Below, piece by piece: positions 36,958 through 45,616 of a DNA stretch of 64,000 nucleotides (the first letter of the stretch is position 1; every line of letters starts with the position of its first letter). Origin of the DNA: Phycisphaerales bacterium. Its GTDB lineage: Bacteria > Planctomycetota > Phycisphaerae > Phycisphaerales > UBA1924. The notes beneath the pieces are model-generated. The model saw only the letters and a list, made by a program, of their open reading frames with translations, searched no databases and had not been told where the DNA came from. The DNA is taken from the NCBI GenBank assembly GCA_029260495.1, contig JAJDDD010000010.1, positions 124,001-188,000 on the forward strand. Reading direction: 5' to 3'. Made by a program: the position numbers and the translations under genes.

Positions 36958-38352
36958 TCAGCCCTTGGACTTCGCTTTGTCCATGCTCTCGAAGTGCTTG
37001 TTGTAATCCTCAAGGGGCATCTCTTCGATCTTGGCTTTGCTCGCCGCAGCATCGAGCGATTTGTGCTCGCGGATCTGCTGAACGATGCCGTTGATCTGAT
37101 TGTTGCGGATGAGTTGGGTGCGCAGCTCTTCAGGGCGGCGGTTGTTGTTGATCGCGAGCTGGGCGATGTAGCCATTCACTTCGGGCTCGGAGACCTGCAC
37201 TTCATTGCGGCGTGCGACTTCATCGAGAATGAAGAAGAGCTTGAGTTCGCGCACGGCGACTTCATTTGAAGCTGCCCGCAACTCTGCGACATGTGTTTCG
37301 ATTTCCTGCTCATCCATGCCTCGTTGCATGAGATCGAATCGACGGCGCTCGAGGTTGCGAGTCGCCTGCCGTTCGGTGAGCGTTTCGGGAAGCTCGAAGT
37401 CGATGTTGTCGAGCAGATACCTTGCGACCTGCTGACGCAGCGCATTCTGCTGCTCGCCGGTGGCGCGATGATTCAGCCGCTGGGAGATGAGTTCGCGGAG
37501 GCGATCTTCACTTTCAATGTTGAGTTTTTCGACGAGTTGGGCAATGGGAGTGGGAATGATGCGATGCACTTCCTTGACTTCATAGGCGATCTCAACATCT
37601 TTGCCGCGCACAGCTTCAATTTCGTGCTGATCCGGACCTTTAACCTTGAATGTGAGCTTGTCGCCAGCCTTGGGCTTGCCGGCCTGCTTGGCGAAGTCAT
37701 CAATCTTGACGCCAAGCGCCATGCCCGAGCCATCTGAATCTTTGGCGGGGATTTGGATGACGGCGCCATCGATGTCGTGGACGGTTTCATCGCCGACGGT
37801 CATGACGCCCTGCCCGACGCAGTAGTCGCCGGCTTCAGCGTCTGTGCGCTCTTCGAGATCGCCTTCATTGGTCTGCAGGCGTTTGACCTCTCCGTCGATC
37901 ATCTCATCAGTGATTTCAATGAGGGGCTTTTTGAGTTCGAGATTCTCAAGCTCCGGGAGCTCGAACTCGGGCGCGATCTCGACATCAAGCTCAAACTTTT
38001 GATCGGAGGAGCCATCAAAGACAGCCTCACGAACATCCTTCTCGACCGCGGGGTCGCCGATGACGCGGAGGTCGTGCTCCTTGATGGCGCTTTGGTAGGC
38101 TTCAGCGACAAGCTGCTGCTTGACTTCGTCGCGAACGGATTCGCCGAAGCGCTTTTTGATGAGGTTTTTGGGCGCGCGTCCGGCGCGGAAGCCGGGGAGC
38201 TGGACCTGATCTGCGAGCCCGTCAAACTTTTCGTTGATGAGGCTTGAGATGCGATCGCGCGATATCTCGAAGGTCATTGTCTTTCTGCACGGTCCAGCGT
38301 CTTTGACGGTGCAGGTGGAGCCTTCTGCTACGGCGGCGTCTGTGTCTGCCAT
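36958..38352 (-). CDS. tig: Trigger factor (ribosome-bound chaperone)
   Basis: The 464-residue protein matches trigger factor in order: an N-terminal ribosome-binding domain with the GFRAGRAPKNLIKKRFG signature (Gly-Phe-Arg loop), a degenerate FKBP-like PPIase domain (about 165-260, GDYCVGQGVMTVGDE onward), and a helical C-terminal substrate arm ending KHFESMDKAKSKG. It captures nascent chains at the ribosome exit. The very N-terminus (MADTDAAVAEGSTCTVKDAG) is longer than usual by about 15 residues. Start 38352 or 38367 (MDEIEMADTD) cannot be separated; neither has a clear ribosome site. No clpP/clpX follows, unlike in many bacteria. Confidence 0.92.
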   Translation of the reverse strand: MADTDAAVAEGSTCTVKDAGPCRKTMTFEISRDRISSLINEKFDGLADQVQLPGFRAGRAPKNLIKKRFGESVRDEVKQQLVAEAYQSAIKEHDLRVIGDPAVEKDVREAVFDGSSDQKFELDVEIAPEFELPELENLELKKPLIEITDEMIDGEVKRLQTNEGDLEERTDAEAGDYCVGQGVMTVGDETVHDIDGAVIQIPAKDSDGSGMALGVKIDDFAKQAGKPKAGDKLTFKVKGPDQHEIEAVRGKDVEIAYEVKEVHRIIPTPIAQLVEKLNIESEDRLRELISQRLNHRATGEQQNALRQQVARYLLDNIDFELPETLTERQATRNLERRRFDLMQRGMDEQEIETHVAELRAASNEVAVRELKLFFILDEVARRNEVQVSEPEVNGYIAQLAINNNRRPEELRTQLIRNNQINGIVQQIREHKSLDAAASKAKIEEMPLEDYNKHFESMDKAKSKG

Positions 38353-38616
38353 CTCAATCTCATCCATTTCGGGGTCGTGGGCGGTGGTCGCGTAGAGGAC
38401 GATTCGGCGCGAGGGCGGAAAATCGCAACTCCAGCGGAGAATCGAAGAGGATACCGGGTTTGGCAGACGGCGGCCAGAGTACGCCCAAATATGCCGTCCA
38501 GAGCTTTTTACGCGATCTGGCTCTGTTGGATAGCCCCTGGCTGCCACCGCAGGTTTTCGCTTTGATGGGTGGATCTCTTGCCGTATGCTGGATTGAGTAT
38601 GACGCGAGGATTTCTT

Positions 38617-40377
38617 ATGCAGAAGCATGGGTTGAGTTCTGCCGCTGTTCTTGTTGTTTTGGCAGGGTCGACGCGGGCGATTGGGGCGGGGCCGTTTGGG
38701 GCCTCGTTCGAGCTTTCGAGTCTCAATGGAGATAATGGGTTCGTTATCAACGGCATCGACCATTACGACCGCAGCAGCCGTTCCGTCTCCGACGCCGGCG
38801 ATTTCAATGGCGACGGCTTTGACGACATCATCATCGGGGCCCACACCGCTGATCCGAACGGCACCGACAGCGGCGAGAGCTATGTGGTCTTCGGCGGCAC
38901 CAGCGTGGGCGCGGGCGGCGTCATCGAACTCTCCAGCCTGAACGGATCCAATGGCTTCGTCCTCAACGGCATTGACGCACACGACAACAGCGGCCATTCC
39001 GTCTCCGCCGCAGGCGATGTCAACGGCGACGGCGTCGACGACATCATCATCGGGGCCATCCGCGCTGATCCGAACGGTACTGAGTCAGGCGAGAGCTATG
39101 TGGTCTTCGGCGGCGCCAGTGTGGGCGAGGGCGGGACGATCGAGCTTTCTTCCCTCAACGGAACCAACGGCTTCGTACTCAACAACGTCGACACGAACGG
39201 CTTCAGCGGCTTTTCCGTCTCCGCCGCTGGCGACGTGAACGGCGACGGCGTCGACGACCTCATCATCGGGGCCCCCATAGCCGATCCGAACGGCCTCTTC
39301 AGCGGCGAAAGCTACGTTGTCTTCGGTGGCGCAGGCGTAGGTGCGGACGGGACCATCGAGCTCTCCAGCCTCAACGGAGCGAACGGCTTTGTCCTCAACG
39401 GCGTCGACGAAAGAGACCGCAGCGGCCGCACCGTTTCCGCTGCCGGCGATGTCAATGGCGACGGCGTTGACGATGTTATCATCGCGGCCCATTTCGCCGA
39501 TCCGAACGGTTCCTACAGCGGCGAAAGCTATGTGGTCTTCGGCGGCGCAACTGTGGGCGAGGGCGGCGCCTTCGAGTTCTCCTCCCTCAACGGAGCCAAC
39601 GGCTTCGTACTCAACGGCGTCGACGCGAACGACCTCAGTGGCATTTCTGTCTCCGCCGCCGGCGATTTCAACGGCGACAGCTTTGACGACATCATCATCG
39701 GGGCCAACCAAGCCGATCCAAACGGCACCTTTAGTGGCGAGAGCTATGTGGTCTTCGGCAGCGCCAGCGTTGGCGCGAGCGGCGCCATCGAACTCTCCTC
39801 CCTCAACGGGACCAACGGCTTCGTACTCAACGGCATCGACTTGCGCGACAGAAGTGGAAGTTCCGTTTCCATCGCCGGCGATGTGAACGGCGATGGCTAC
39901 GACGACATTATCATCGGGGCTTTAACCGCCGATCCGAACGGCGCCTCGGATAGCGGCGAGAGCTATGTGGTTTTCGGCGGCGCCGGCGTTGGCGCGGGCG
40001 GGATACTCGAACTTTCGTCGCTCAACGGAATCAACGGCTTCGTTGTCAACGGTGTCGACGCAGACGATTACAGTGGCGGGTCCGTCTCCACCGCTGGTGA
40101 CGTCAACGGCGACGGCGTCGACGACCTCATCATCGGAGCCTACTCCGCCGACCCTAACGGCCGTCGTTCAGGCGTAAGCTATGTGGTCTTCGGCAGGCAG
40201 TTCGATCCTGCAGATTTGAATTGTGACGGCGTTGTAAACGCCTTTGACCTGGCGATGTTGCTGGGGAGTTGGGGTCCGTGCCCGGCGGCACCGAACGCAT
40301 GCGCTGCTGATCTTGATGGCGACGGGCTTGTCGGAAAGAGCGACCTGGCACTGCTGCTTGGTTCGTGGGGCTCATAG
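38617..40377 (+). CDS. Secreted seven-bladed FG-GAP propeller protein with dockerin-like tail
   Basis: The 586-residue protein has a signal peptide (MQKHGLSSAAVLVVLAGSTR, ending AIGA-G) and seven 72-residue FG-GAP repeats, each running ELSSLNGxNGFVLNGVD, then GDVNGDGVDDxIIGA, then ADPNG and SGESYVVFGG. These form an integrin-alpha-like seven-bladed propeller, each blade with a calcium loop. The tail is DLNCDGVVNAFDLAMLLGSW and DLDGDGLVGKSDLALLLGSW, joined by Cys-x6-Cys (CPAAPNAC). Start 38617 was chosen for GAGGA 6 bases upstream; ATG 38599 is also in frame. It is likely a calcium-binding surface adhesin (inference). Blades are very alike, indicating recent expansion. Confidence 0.88.
   Translation: MQKHGLSSAAVLVVLAGSTRAIGAGPFGASFELSSLNGDNGFVINGIDHYDRSSRSVSDAGDFNGDGFDDIIIGAHTADPNGTDSGESYVVFGGTSVGAGGVIELSSLNGSNGFVLNGIDAHDNSGHSVSAAGDVNGDGVDDIIIGAIRADPNGTESGESYVVFGGASVGEGGTIELSSLNGTNGFVLNNVDTNGFSGFSVSAAGDVNGDGVDDLIIGAPIADPNGLFSGESYVVFGGAGVGADGTIELSSLNGANGFVLNGVDERDRSGRTVSAAGDVNGDGVDDVIIAAHFADPNGSYSGESYVVFGGATVGEGGAFEFSSLNGANGFVLNGVDANDLSGISVSAAGDFNGDSFDDIIIGANQADPNGTFSGESYVVFGSASVGASGAIELSSLNGTNGFVLNGIDLRDRSGSSVSIAGDVNGDGYDDIIIGALTADPNGASDSGESYVVFGGAGVGAGGILELSSLNGINGFVVNGVDADDYSGGSVSTAGDVNGDGVDDLIIGAYSADPNGRRSGVSYVVFGRQFDPADLNCDGVVNAFDLAMLLGSWGPCPAAPNACAADLDGDGLVGKSDLALLLGSWGS
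38710..40194 (+). repeat. Seven tandem repeats of about 216 bp
   Basis: Coding repeats of the FG-GAP gene. The period is 72 codons, with one-codon variation in repeat 6. Blade 5 is the most diverged in its calcium loop (FNGDSFDD). Near-identical DNA segments such as GGCGAGAGCTATGTGGT recur in most copies. Confidence 0.9.
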
Positions 40378-40395
40378 CGAGTGCAACTTGGGTAA

Positions 40396-40503
40396 TCATA
40401 TTCCGAAAACACGCGAGGCGAAGTCGTTTGGACATTCTTCGCTGGTCATCGTGCTGAAGACTTTGCCGGTCGCCTGAACGATTCTTTCGAGCGTTTCGGC
40501 CAT
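40396..40503 (-). CDS. Possible 35-residue small protein after atpH
   Basis: On the minus strand, ATG 40503 opens a short frame MAETLERIVQATGKVFSTMT followed by SEECPNDFASRVFGI, which looks amphipathic and protein-like. AAGG lies just upstream, unusually close. It begins 56 bp after the atpH stop, where atpA would be expected. It may be a real small gene, the tail of a decayed gene (the same frame stays open upstream across the end of atpH), or chance. Confidence 0.2.
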   Translation of the reverse strand: MAETLERIVQATGKVFSTMTSEECPNDFASRVFGI

Positions 40504-40559
40504 CGCCTTCTTGCTGAGGCCATGCTCATCCCGGGCAGAGCACGATCGCGCTCGATGCT

Positions 40560-41171
40560 CTACGCATCGTCGAAGAGCGAGCGGGCTCGGGATCGGACCT
40601 GGGCGGCGCCCTGGCTGGCGAGTTGTTCTTGCAGCTTTCGGAGGCGGGTTGAGACGCTGGCGTCGATGAGCTGATCGCCGACCTGGAGCTTGAGCCCGCC
40701 GACCATTTCCGGCTGGGTGTAGGCGTGCATGACGGGTTCTTTGCCCAGCGCCTGGCGGAGGCGTTCCTTGATTGCATCGAGTTGTTTCTGATCGATCGGG
40801 GAGGCGGTGAAGACATCGACCTCGACCCGGCCGTAGCTCTCCTGGAGCAGTTCGTCGTAGGCAGTCGCGATGCCGCCAAGCCTGCCGAGGCGCCCCTTCT
40901 CGCTGAGGACGAGCAGGAAGCGCAGCACGATGTCACTCACGCGGCCTTCGAAAATGGCGCGGACAGAGTTGGTGCGGTCTTTATCGGAAATCACGGCCGA
41001 GCGCAGGAACTCAGCAAACTGCGGGTTCTGGAGCGTGAGTTCGATGATGGCTTCAAGCTCGCCGGCGATTTCCTCGACGGCGGACTGGCCGCCTTCGCTC
41101 TTGGCGAGCTCAAAGACGCTGCGGGCGTAGACCTGAGCGACTGCGTCGGATTGTGTATCGAGGGAAGACAT
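40560..41171 (-). CDS. atpH: ATP synthase F1 delta subunit
   Basis: The 203-residue protein matches the delta/OSCP family: AVAQVYARSVFELAKSEG at the N-terminus, then the helical bundle, and the C-terminal EVDVFTASPIDQKQLDAIKERL with DQLIDASVSTRLRKLQEQL. It links the F1 head to the peripheral b stalk. It is last in the leftward cluster atpB-atpE-atpF-atpH. No atpA, atpG, atpD or atpC follows; instead the strand meets the convergent propeller gene. The length is slightly above the usual 180. Confidence 0.9.
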   Translation of the reverse strand: MSSLDTQSDAVAQVYARSVFELAKSEGGQSAVEEIAGELEAIIELTLQNPQFAEFLRSAVISDKDRTNSVRAIFEGRVSDIVLRFLLVLSEKGRLGRLGGIATAYDELLQESYGRVEVDVFTASPIDQKQLDAIKERLRQALGKEPVMHAYTQPEMVGGLKLQVGDQLIDASVSTRLRKLQEQLASQGAAQVRSRARSLFDDA

Positions 41172-41212
41172 AGGCGGCGGTGCTCTTGCTTCGCTGGAGG
41201 TTGAGTGAACAC

Positions 41213-41869
41213 TCAGGCGCGGGCGACGGACTGGAACTCATTGAGCGAATCATCAACGAGACGCTGCTGATCCTCGGCGTTCAACTCGCGCTCGAGAATC
41301 TTTGAGGCGACGGCGGTCGCGGTGGTCGCCATCGTGGTGTAGATCTCTGAGATGGCGGCGGTCTTGGCTGCTTCGATGTCCCGCTGAGCGCGATCGCGGA
41401 GGGCTGAGATATCCGCTTCGGTCTTGGAGCGGAGCTCGCCGGCGAGCTTGATGGCGTCGAGCTTGGTGGCGTCGATGATCTTGCCCGCCTCGGTGCGAGC
41501 CTCCGCGAGTGCTCTTTCGTACTGCTGGAGCGCGGCGTTGGCCTGCTTGCGGGCCCGCTCGGCGTCTTCGATCTCGGTGCGAATCTTCTCTTCGCGATCG
41601 CTCAAACCTTTTACGATGAGAGGCCAGGCCTTACGGCGAAGCACTTCAAAGGCGAAGCCGAAGACAACAATCGCTGCGATAAAGGGCACGATGCGAAAGG
41701 CAACCGGATTGGAGACGGCTGCGTGCCCATCGCCATGCTCTTGGGCGGCGGGGGCGGCGGCGTGTTCATCTGCGCCGTGACCCTGCGCGTGTGCGGGGGC
41801 GCCGATGAAGGTGACAGCGAACCCGAGCAGGAACGCGATGAAGAGTCTGGATGCAAATCGCTTGGTCAT
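41213..41869 (-). CDS. atpF: ATP synthase F0 b subunit with signal-like leader
   Basis: The 218-residue protein has a cleavable-looking leader (MTKRFASRLFIAFLLGFAVT, ending AHA-Q), a His-rich stretch (HGADEHAAAPAAQEHGDGHA), one membrane helix (about 66-86) and a long Arg/Glu/Ala coiled coil (from SDREEKIRTEIEDAERARKQ on) typical of the peripheral stalk. E. coli b has about 156 residues and no leader. The extended N-terminus would lie outside the membrane. Start ATG 41869, with GAGAG upstream. It lies between atpE and atpH. Confidence 0.9.
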   Translation of the reverse strand: MTKRFASRLFIAFLLGFAVTFIGAPAHAQGHGADEHAAAPAAQEHGDGHAAVSNPVAFRIVPFIAAIVVFGFAFEVLRRKAWPLIVKGLSDREEKIRTEIEDAERARKQANAALQQYERALAEARTEAGKIIDATKLDAIKLAGELRSKTEADISALRDRAQRDIEAAKTAAISEIYTTMATTATAVASKILERELNAEDQQRLVDDSLNEFQSVARA

Positions 41870-41989
41870 GTCATCTCTCGCTAGCGGAAGTCCGCGGCGG
41901 AACAAAAAACCAGCCGCGCCACCGATGATGGAGCGTCCGAGCGCGCCTCCAACCGGAACGCCCGAACACGAAGCAAACTATCGACGCGC

Positions 41990-42328
41990 TTAGATCAGGA
42001 AGAGCGCCAGCAAGCCAACCAGAACAGCGAAGAGCGTGGCGCCTTCGATGAGGGCGGCGGTCAGAATCATGTTTTGCGCGATGACGTTGGCTGCTTCAGG
42101 CTGGCGGGCGATTGCTTCGCAGGCGCTGCCGCCGATGCGACCGATGCCCGGCCCGCCGCCGACAACCGCGAGGCCGCACAGCCCTGTCGCGATTCCCTTG
42201 CCCAGTGGCTTGAGATCGAGAGCGGCGCCGGCGAGGTCATTGCCTTGGGCGGCCATTGCGCTGTCCGCAGCGAACAGCACGAGGATGGCGAGAGCGAGTG
42301 TGAGGTGAACGGCCTTCTTCTTAATCAT
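41990..42328 (-). CDS. atpE: ATP synthase F0 c subunit with N-terminal leader
   Basis: The 112-residue protein begins with MIKKKAVHLTLALAILVLFA, a leader that could be a signal sequence or a third helix, followed by the two-helix c subunit: GGGPGIGRIGGSACEAIARQ with the conserved Arg-Gln-Pro loop, and the ion-carrying Glu95 (ALIEGATLF). Residue patterns around Glu95 favour protons rather than Na+, though this is only suggestive. It is about 35 residues longer than typical. It lies between atpB (106 bp upstream) and atpF. Confidence 0.92.
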   Translation of the reverse strand: MIKKKAVHLTLALAILVLFAADSAMAAQGNDLAGAALDLKPLGKGIATGLCGLAVVGGGPGIGRIGGSACEAIARQPEAANVIAQNMILTAALIEGATLFAVLVGLLALFLI

Positions 42329-42434
42329 CTCTTTCAAACTCCGAGTTGGGCGCCGATGTGTTGTTCGGCGCCTGATTGTTTCTATTGCTATAGGTCTATC
42401 GCGGTCATGGCCGCAGGATTCATTGTGTAATTTG

Positions 42435-43346
42435 TCAGTGAGCGCCGACAGGCACGGGCTCGGCGCCGTGCTCCTCGTGGGAATCGTCATGGTGATGGGT
42501 GGTGAGTTGGGCGATGAAGACTGCTGTCAGGAACATGAAGACGAACGCCTGGATAAACGCCACAAGCAGTTCGAGAAATGTGAGCGCAAAGGCTGCGATG
42601 ACTGCGGCGATCGTGATCGGGGCGCCGCCGAAGACGCCCAATCCTTCCAGCCCCATTTTTGTAAACATCAAAAGCGTTGCGAGTAGCGTGTGCCCTGCGA
42701 CCATGTTGGCGAAGAGTCGAACTGCGAGCGCGAAAGGCTTGATAAACGTGCCCATAATCTCAACAGGGATCATGATCGGAGCAAGCATGAGCGGCGCCCC
42801 ACCGAGAAAATGCGTCGCCCACCCCTTGATTCCGCAGCTGCGCAGGCCGTTCACTTGAATGATGATGAACGCGATGATCGCGAGCCCTGCGGTGATCGCG
42901 ATATTGCCCGTCGCCGTCCCGCCGACAATCGCCCAGTGCGCATCTCCGAGGACGAGCGCGCCGAAGAGATGCTGAACGTCCAGGAGCGGCACCAGGCCGA
43001 GGAGATTGTTGATGAGGATGAAGAAGAAGAGCGTCCAAAGATAAGGAATGAACTTATCGGTGTTCTCGCCAAGGAGCGGACGGACAACTTCATCGCGGAT
43101 ATAGAGGCATGTGACCTCGATCATCTGCGCCAGCTTGCCCCGCGCCAGGTAGCGATCCACTCCCTGTGACTCCGGTCCTGTCGCGATGGAGCGGGCGGCG
43201 GACATCATCACCCACACTGTGATCACAGCGGCGAGAATGAGTGTGCCTGTGTGAAGCGTAAACGCCCACAAGCCGGAGCCGAAGAGCTCGACATCGACGA
43301 CATGGTCCAACGGGTTGTCGGCTGCCAGGAGCAAGAGGCTCTCCAT
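42435..43346 (-). CDS. atpB: ATP synthase F0 a subunit
   Basis: The 303-residue subunit a forms the proton half-channels against the c ring. The essential Arg210 lies in FALAVRLFANMVAGH; helices with GKLAQMIEVTCLYIRDEVVR and FFFILINNLLGLVPL are typical. An inserted segment around 165-185 (GLRSCGIKGWATHFL) and a His-rich C-terminal tail (THHHDDSHEEHG) are additions. ATG 43346 is preceded by AAGGAA. It lies 4 bp after the stop of the small membrane-protein gene, so it is co-transcribed. Confidence 0.93.
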   Translation of the reverse strand: MESLLLLAADNPLDHVVDVELFGSGLWAFTLHTGTLILAAVITVWVMMSAARSIATGPESQGVDRYLARGKLAQMIEVTCLYIRDEVVRPLLGENTDKFIPYLWTLFFFILINNLLGLVPLLDVQHLFGALVLGDAHWAIVGGTATGNIAITAGLAIIAFIIIQVNGLRSCGIKGWATHFLGGAPLMLAPIMIPVEIMGTFIKPFALAVRLFANMVAGHTLLATLLMFTKMGLEGLGVFGGAPITIAAVIAAFALTFLELLVAFIQAFVFMFLTAVFIAQLTTHHHDDSHEEHGAEPVPVGAH

Positions 43347-43350
43347 CGCG

Positions 43351-43869
43351 TCAGCGTTCCTTCGCTACATCGGGGTCGCGTGTTGGCGCGCCGGCGGCGC
43401 GCCTTACATGAGACGAGAAAACAACAGATTCCGCCGCCAGGGCTGCAAGATATGCCGGGATGGCGACCAGCCCGAGCGTGACCGGCTCGGGGCGGGCCGC
43501 GAAGTATAACGAGACAAGCAGCACCAGCACAGCGGCAAAACAGACGCCTCGTCCGGCGAGCCAGATCATGGGCCAGCGACCCAGCGGACGGGCCTGCCAC
43601 GGCTTCATTGAAAGTGTCCCCAGCGCGAAGGCGAGGAAGACCGCGATGGCGGAATAGGGAATCGCCGCAGGGCTCCGCTCGGGGAACCGAGCGATGATCG
43701 GCCACGCGATCAGCCCCACCACGACGACCGCAGCCAGCACCATCAGCAGCAGGCGGGCTGTCGGGGCGCGGATGACGGGGCCCACATCCAGAGAACCCAT
43801 AGGCGACGCCGGAGATGGGGGCGGAGAGGACGCCGGCGCGTCGGCTGGTTGGCCGTGTTCATCAGGCAT
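43351..43869 (-). CDS. Small membrane protein of the atp operon (AtpI-like position)
   Basis: The 172-residue protein has a Pro/Ser/Ala-rich cytoplasmic N-terminus (about 1-35), then four hydrophobic helices (about 42-62, 74-90, 105-124, 127-148) and a short charged tail. The position directly before atpB is that of AtpI/UncI, which has four helices and aids c-ring assembly or Mg2+ uptake, but I see no decisive AtpI motif. Its start overlaps the stop of the next upstream gene by 8 bases, indicating translational coupling. Confidence 0.65.
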   Translation of the reverse strand: MPDEHGQPADAPASSPPPSPASPMGSLDVGPVIRAPTARLLLMVLAAVVVVGLIAWPIIARFPERSPAAIPYSAIAVFLAFALGTLSMKPWQARPLGRWPMIWLAGRGVCFAAVLVLLVSLYFAARPEPVTLGLVAIPAYLAALAAESVVFSSHVRRAAGAPTRDPDVAKER

Positions 43870-44251
43870 CGCTGCCGCTCTCCTTCTCGTGCTCTTCCCA
43901 CTCCTCCCAGTCGCGATCCCAGGATTCAGACCTGTCCCCCTCAGCCTCATTCCAGGTGTCGGAGTCTTTCGGCAGAGGCTGGGGGTGCTCAATGTGGATT
44001 TCCGGCGTCGTGCGGATGATCTGGTAGGCCTTTCTCAGAAAAGTCGCCCCGCCGCCGGCAAAACCAAGGACCGCTCCTGCGATCAGAAACCAGGGGCCGG
44101 TCCCGAGCCAGTAGTCCATAAGCCAGCCGAGGAGGGTCATCCCGATCAATGCGGTGACCAGTTCTGTACCCATCGAGCTCATCTGCCAGACTGTCAAACG
44201 AGGTGGCGGCGCGGGGGCATGTGGATTTGGATTGTCAGTGTCGATGGTCAT
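43862..44251 (-). CDS. AtpZ/AtpI-type small membrane protein
   Basis: The 129-residue protein has two membrane helices (about 30-50 and 53-72) with the pattern MGTELVTALIGMTLLGWLMD, then GPWFLIAGAVLGFAGG, matching the 'ATPase_gene1'/AtpZ family encoded first in many atp operons and implicated in c-ring assembly or Mg2+/Ca2+ transport. The C-terminal third is highly acidic (Glu/Asp/Trp-rich), an unusual extension. It is the first gene of the leftward atp operon. Confidence 0.75.
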   Translation of the reverse strand: MTIDTDNPNPHAPAPPPRLTVWQMSSMGTELVTALIGMTLLGWLMDYWLGTGPWFLIAGAVLGFAGGGATFLRKAYQIIRTTPEIHIEHPQPLPKDSDTWNEAEGDRSESWDRDWEEWEEHEKESGSDA

Positions 44252-44382
44252 CAGGGAATCAGCCTCAGCGTGAAAGGGGCGAGTGTAAGTGCTTGGCTGC
44301 CTCAGCGTCTGCCTTCGGCGGACCGGTGATAATCACAATCGGACGGGAGAAGCGACGCCCAGAGGCCGATGAAGCAGGCTGA

Positions 44383-44400
44383 GAGAGCGTTTGCGCTCTC
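44383..44400. promoter_or_regulatory. Hairpin in the leader of the DUF444 gene
   Basis: GAGAGCG (44383-44389), loop TTTG, CGCTCTC (44394-44400): a perfect 7-bp stem 42 bp before the start codon. No T run follows, so it is not a terminator. A role in mRNA stability or translation is possible. Confidence 0.3.
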
Positions 44401-44442
44401 GTGGCCCTCACAGCGCGCCTAGAACAAGTGTGGAGTCCGACC

Positions 44443-45582
44443 ATGGCGCTGAAAATCAGCCAGGACCATCAGAGGTTTCGCCAGATCGTCAAGGGGCGCA
44501 TACGCCGTGACCTCAAGCGCTTTCTCAGCCGGGGCGAGCTGATCGGCCGCGAAGGCAAACGCCTCGTTTCGATCCCCGTCCACGATGTGGACATGCCCAC
44601 GTTCCGCTACGGCCCCAACCAGGGGAGCGTGGGCATGGGCGAGGGCGAAGAGGGGCAGGCCGTCGGCGAGCCGGGCCAGGGATCAGGTGACAACACCGGA
44701 GGAGAACAAGCAGGTCGGCACCTCTTTGAAGTCGATGTCTCGCTGGAAGAGCTTGCAGACATTCTCGCTGAGGAGTTGCAACTCCCGCGCATCCAGCCCA
44801 AGGGGCAGCACCATCTGACCACGGTGCGCGACAAGTACTCCGGCATTCGCAGCGCCGGGCCGGACTCCCTGCGGCATTTCAAGCGCAGCTATCGCGAAGC
44901 GCTCAAGCGTCAGCTCATGCTCGGGCTCTATGACCCTGCGAATCCCGTGATTGTGCCGATCCGTCGTGATCTTCGATATCGAAGCTGGAACGAAACCAAG
45001 GCGCCGCACTCGAACGCGGTGATCATCTACATGATGGATGTCTCGGGCTCGATGGGCGGCGAGCAGAAAGAGCTTGTTCGTTTGGAAGCGTTCTGGATCG
45101 ACACCTGGCTTCGTCGCAACTACGAGGGCATCGAAAGCAGATACATCGTGCATGATGTTGCAGCGAAGGAGGTGGACAAAGAGGCGTTCTACTCGCTGCG
45201 CGAAGATGGCGGGACGCGCATTTCAAGCGCCTTTTCATCCTGCAAGAAACTGCTCGAAGAAAAATACGATCCCAACATGTGGAATGTGTACCTGTTCCAC
45301 TTCTCCGATGGCGACAACTCATCGGAGGCGGACAATCGCCAGTGCGTTAAGATTCTTAATGAAGACCTGCTGCCGGTGTGCAATATGTTCGGCTACTGCC
45401 AGGTCGCGAGCGCCTACGGCAGCGGCAACTTTATCAATGTGCTCCACGAAGCGTTTCCGGAAGGCAGGCCCACCGCGCCGGCGCCATGGCACGACAAAGG
45501 CCCGGTGCTCATTACGAGCCGGGTGAACGGCAGAGACGACATCATGGATTCTCTGCGAACGTTCTTCACGCCGGGCCGGTGA
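44443..45582 (+). CDS. DUF444 (YeaH/YhbH) von Willebrand A-domain protein
   Basis: The 379-residue protein matches the DUF444 family along its length: basic N-terminus (QDHQRFRQIVKGRIRRDLKR), a GE/GQ-rich linker, and a VWA domain with a MIDAS motif (YMMDVSGSMGGEQKELV, about 208-224), then LFHFSDGDNSS. In many bacteria this gene lies in an operon with the serine kinase prkA (yeaG) and spoVR and acts in stress or starvation responses; neither partner is present here. ATG 44443 has GGAG 7 bases upstream. Divergent from the atp operon. Confidence 0.9.
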   Translation: MALKISQDHQRFRQIVKGRIRRDLKRFLSRGELIGREGKRLVSIPVHDVDMPTFRYGPNQGSVGMGEGEEGQAVGEPGQGSGDNTGGEQAGRHLFEVDVSLEELADILAEELQLPRIQPKGQHHLTTVRDKYSGIRSAGPDSLRHFKRSYREALKRQLMLGLYDPANPVIVPIRRDLRYRSWNETKAPHSNAVIIYMMDVSGSMGGEQKELVRLEAFWIDTWLRRNYEGIESRYIVHDVAAKEVDKEAFYSLREDGGTRISSAFSSCKKLLEEKYDPNMWNVYLFHFSDGDNSSEADNRQCVKILNEDLLPVCNMFGYCQVASAYGSGNFINVLHEAFPEGRPTAPAPWHDKGPVLITSRVNGRDDIMDSLRTFFTPGR

Positions 45583-45616
45583 TGTCAAATAGAACTACAC
45601 GCAGGGACGCTGCTGC

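Noticed and set aside
38710-40194. Regular DNA repeats that might be a CRISPR array
   Set aside because: They are 216-bp coding repeats in frame, encoding FG-GAP blades, with no spacers.
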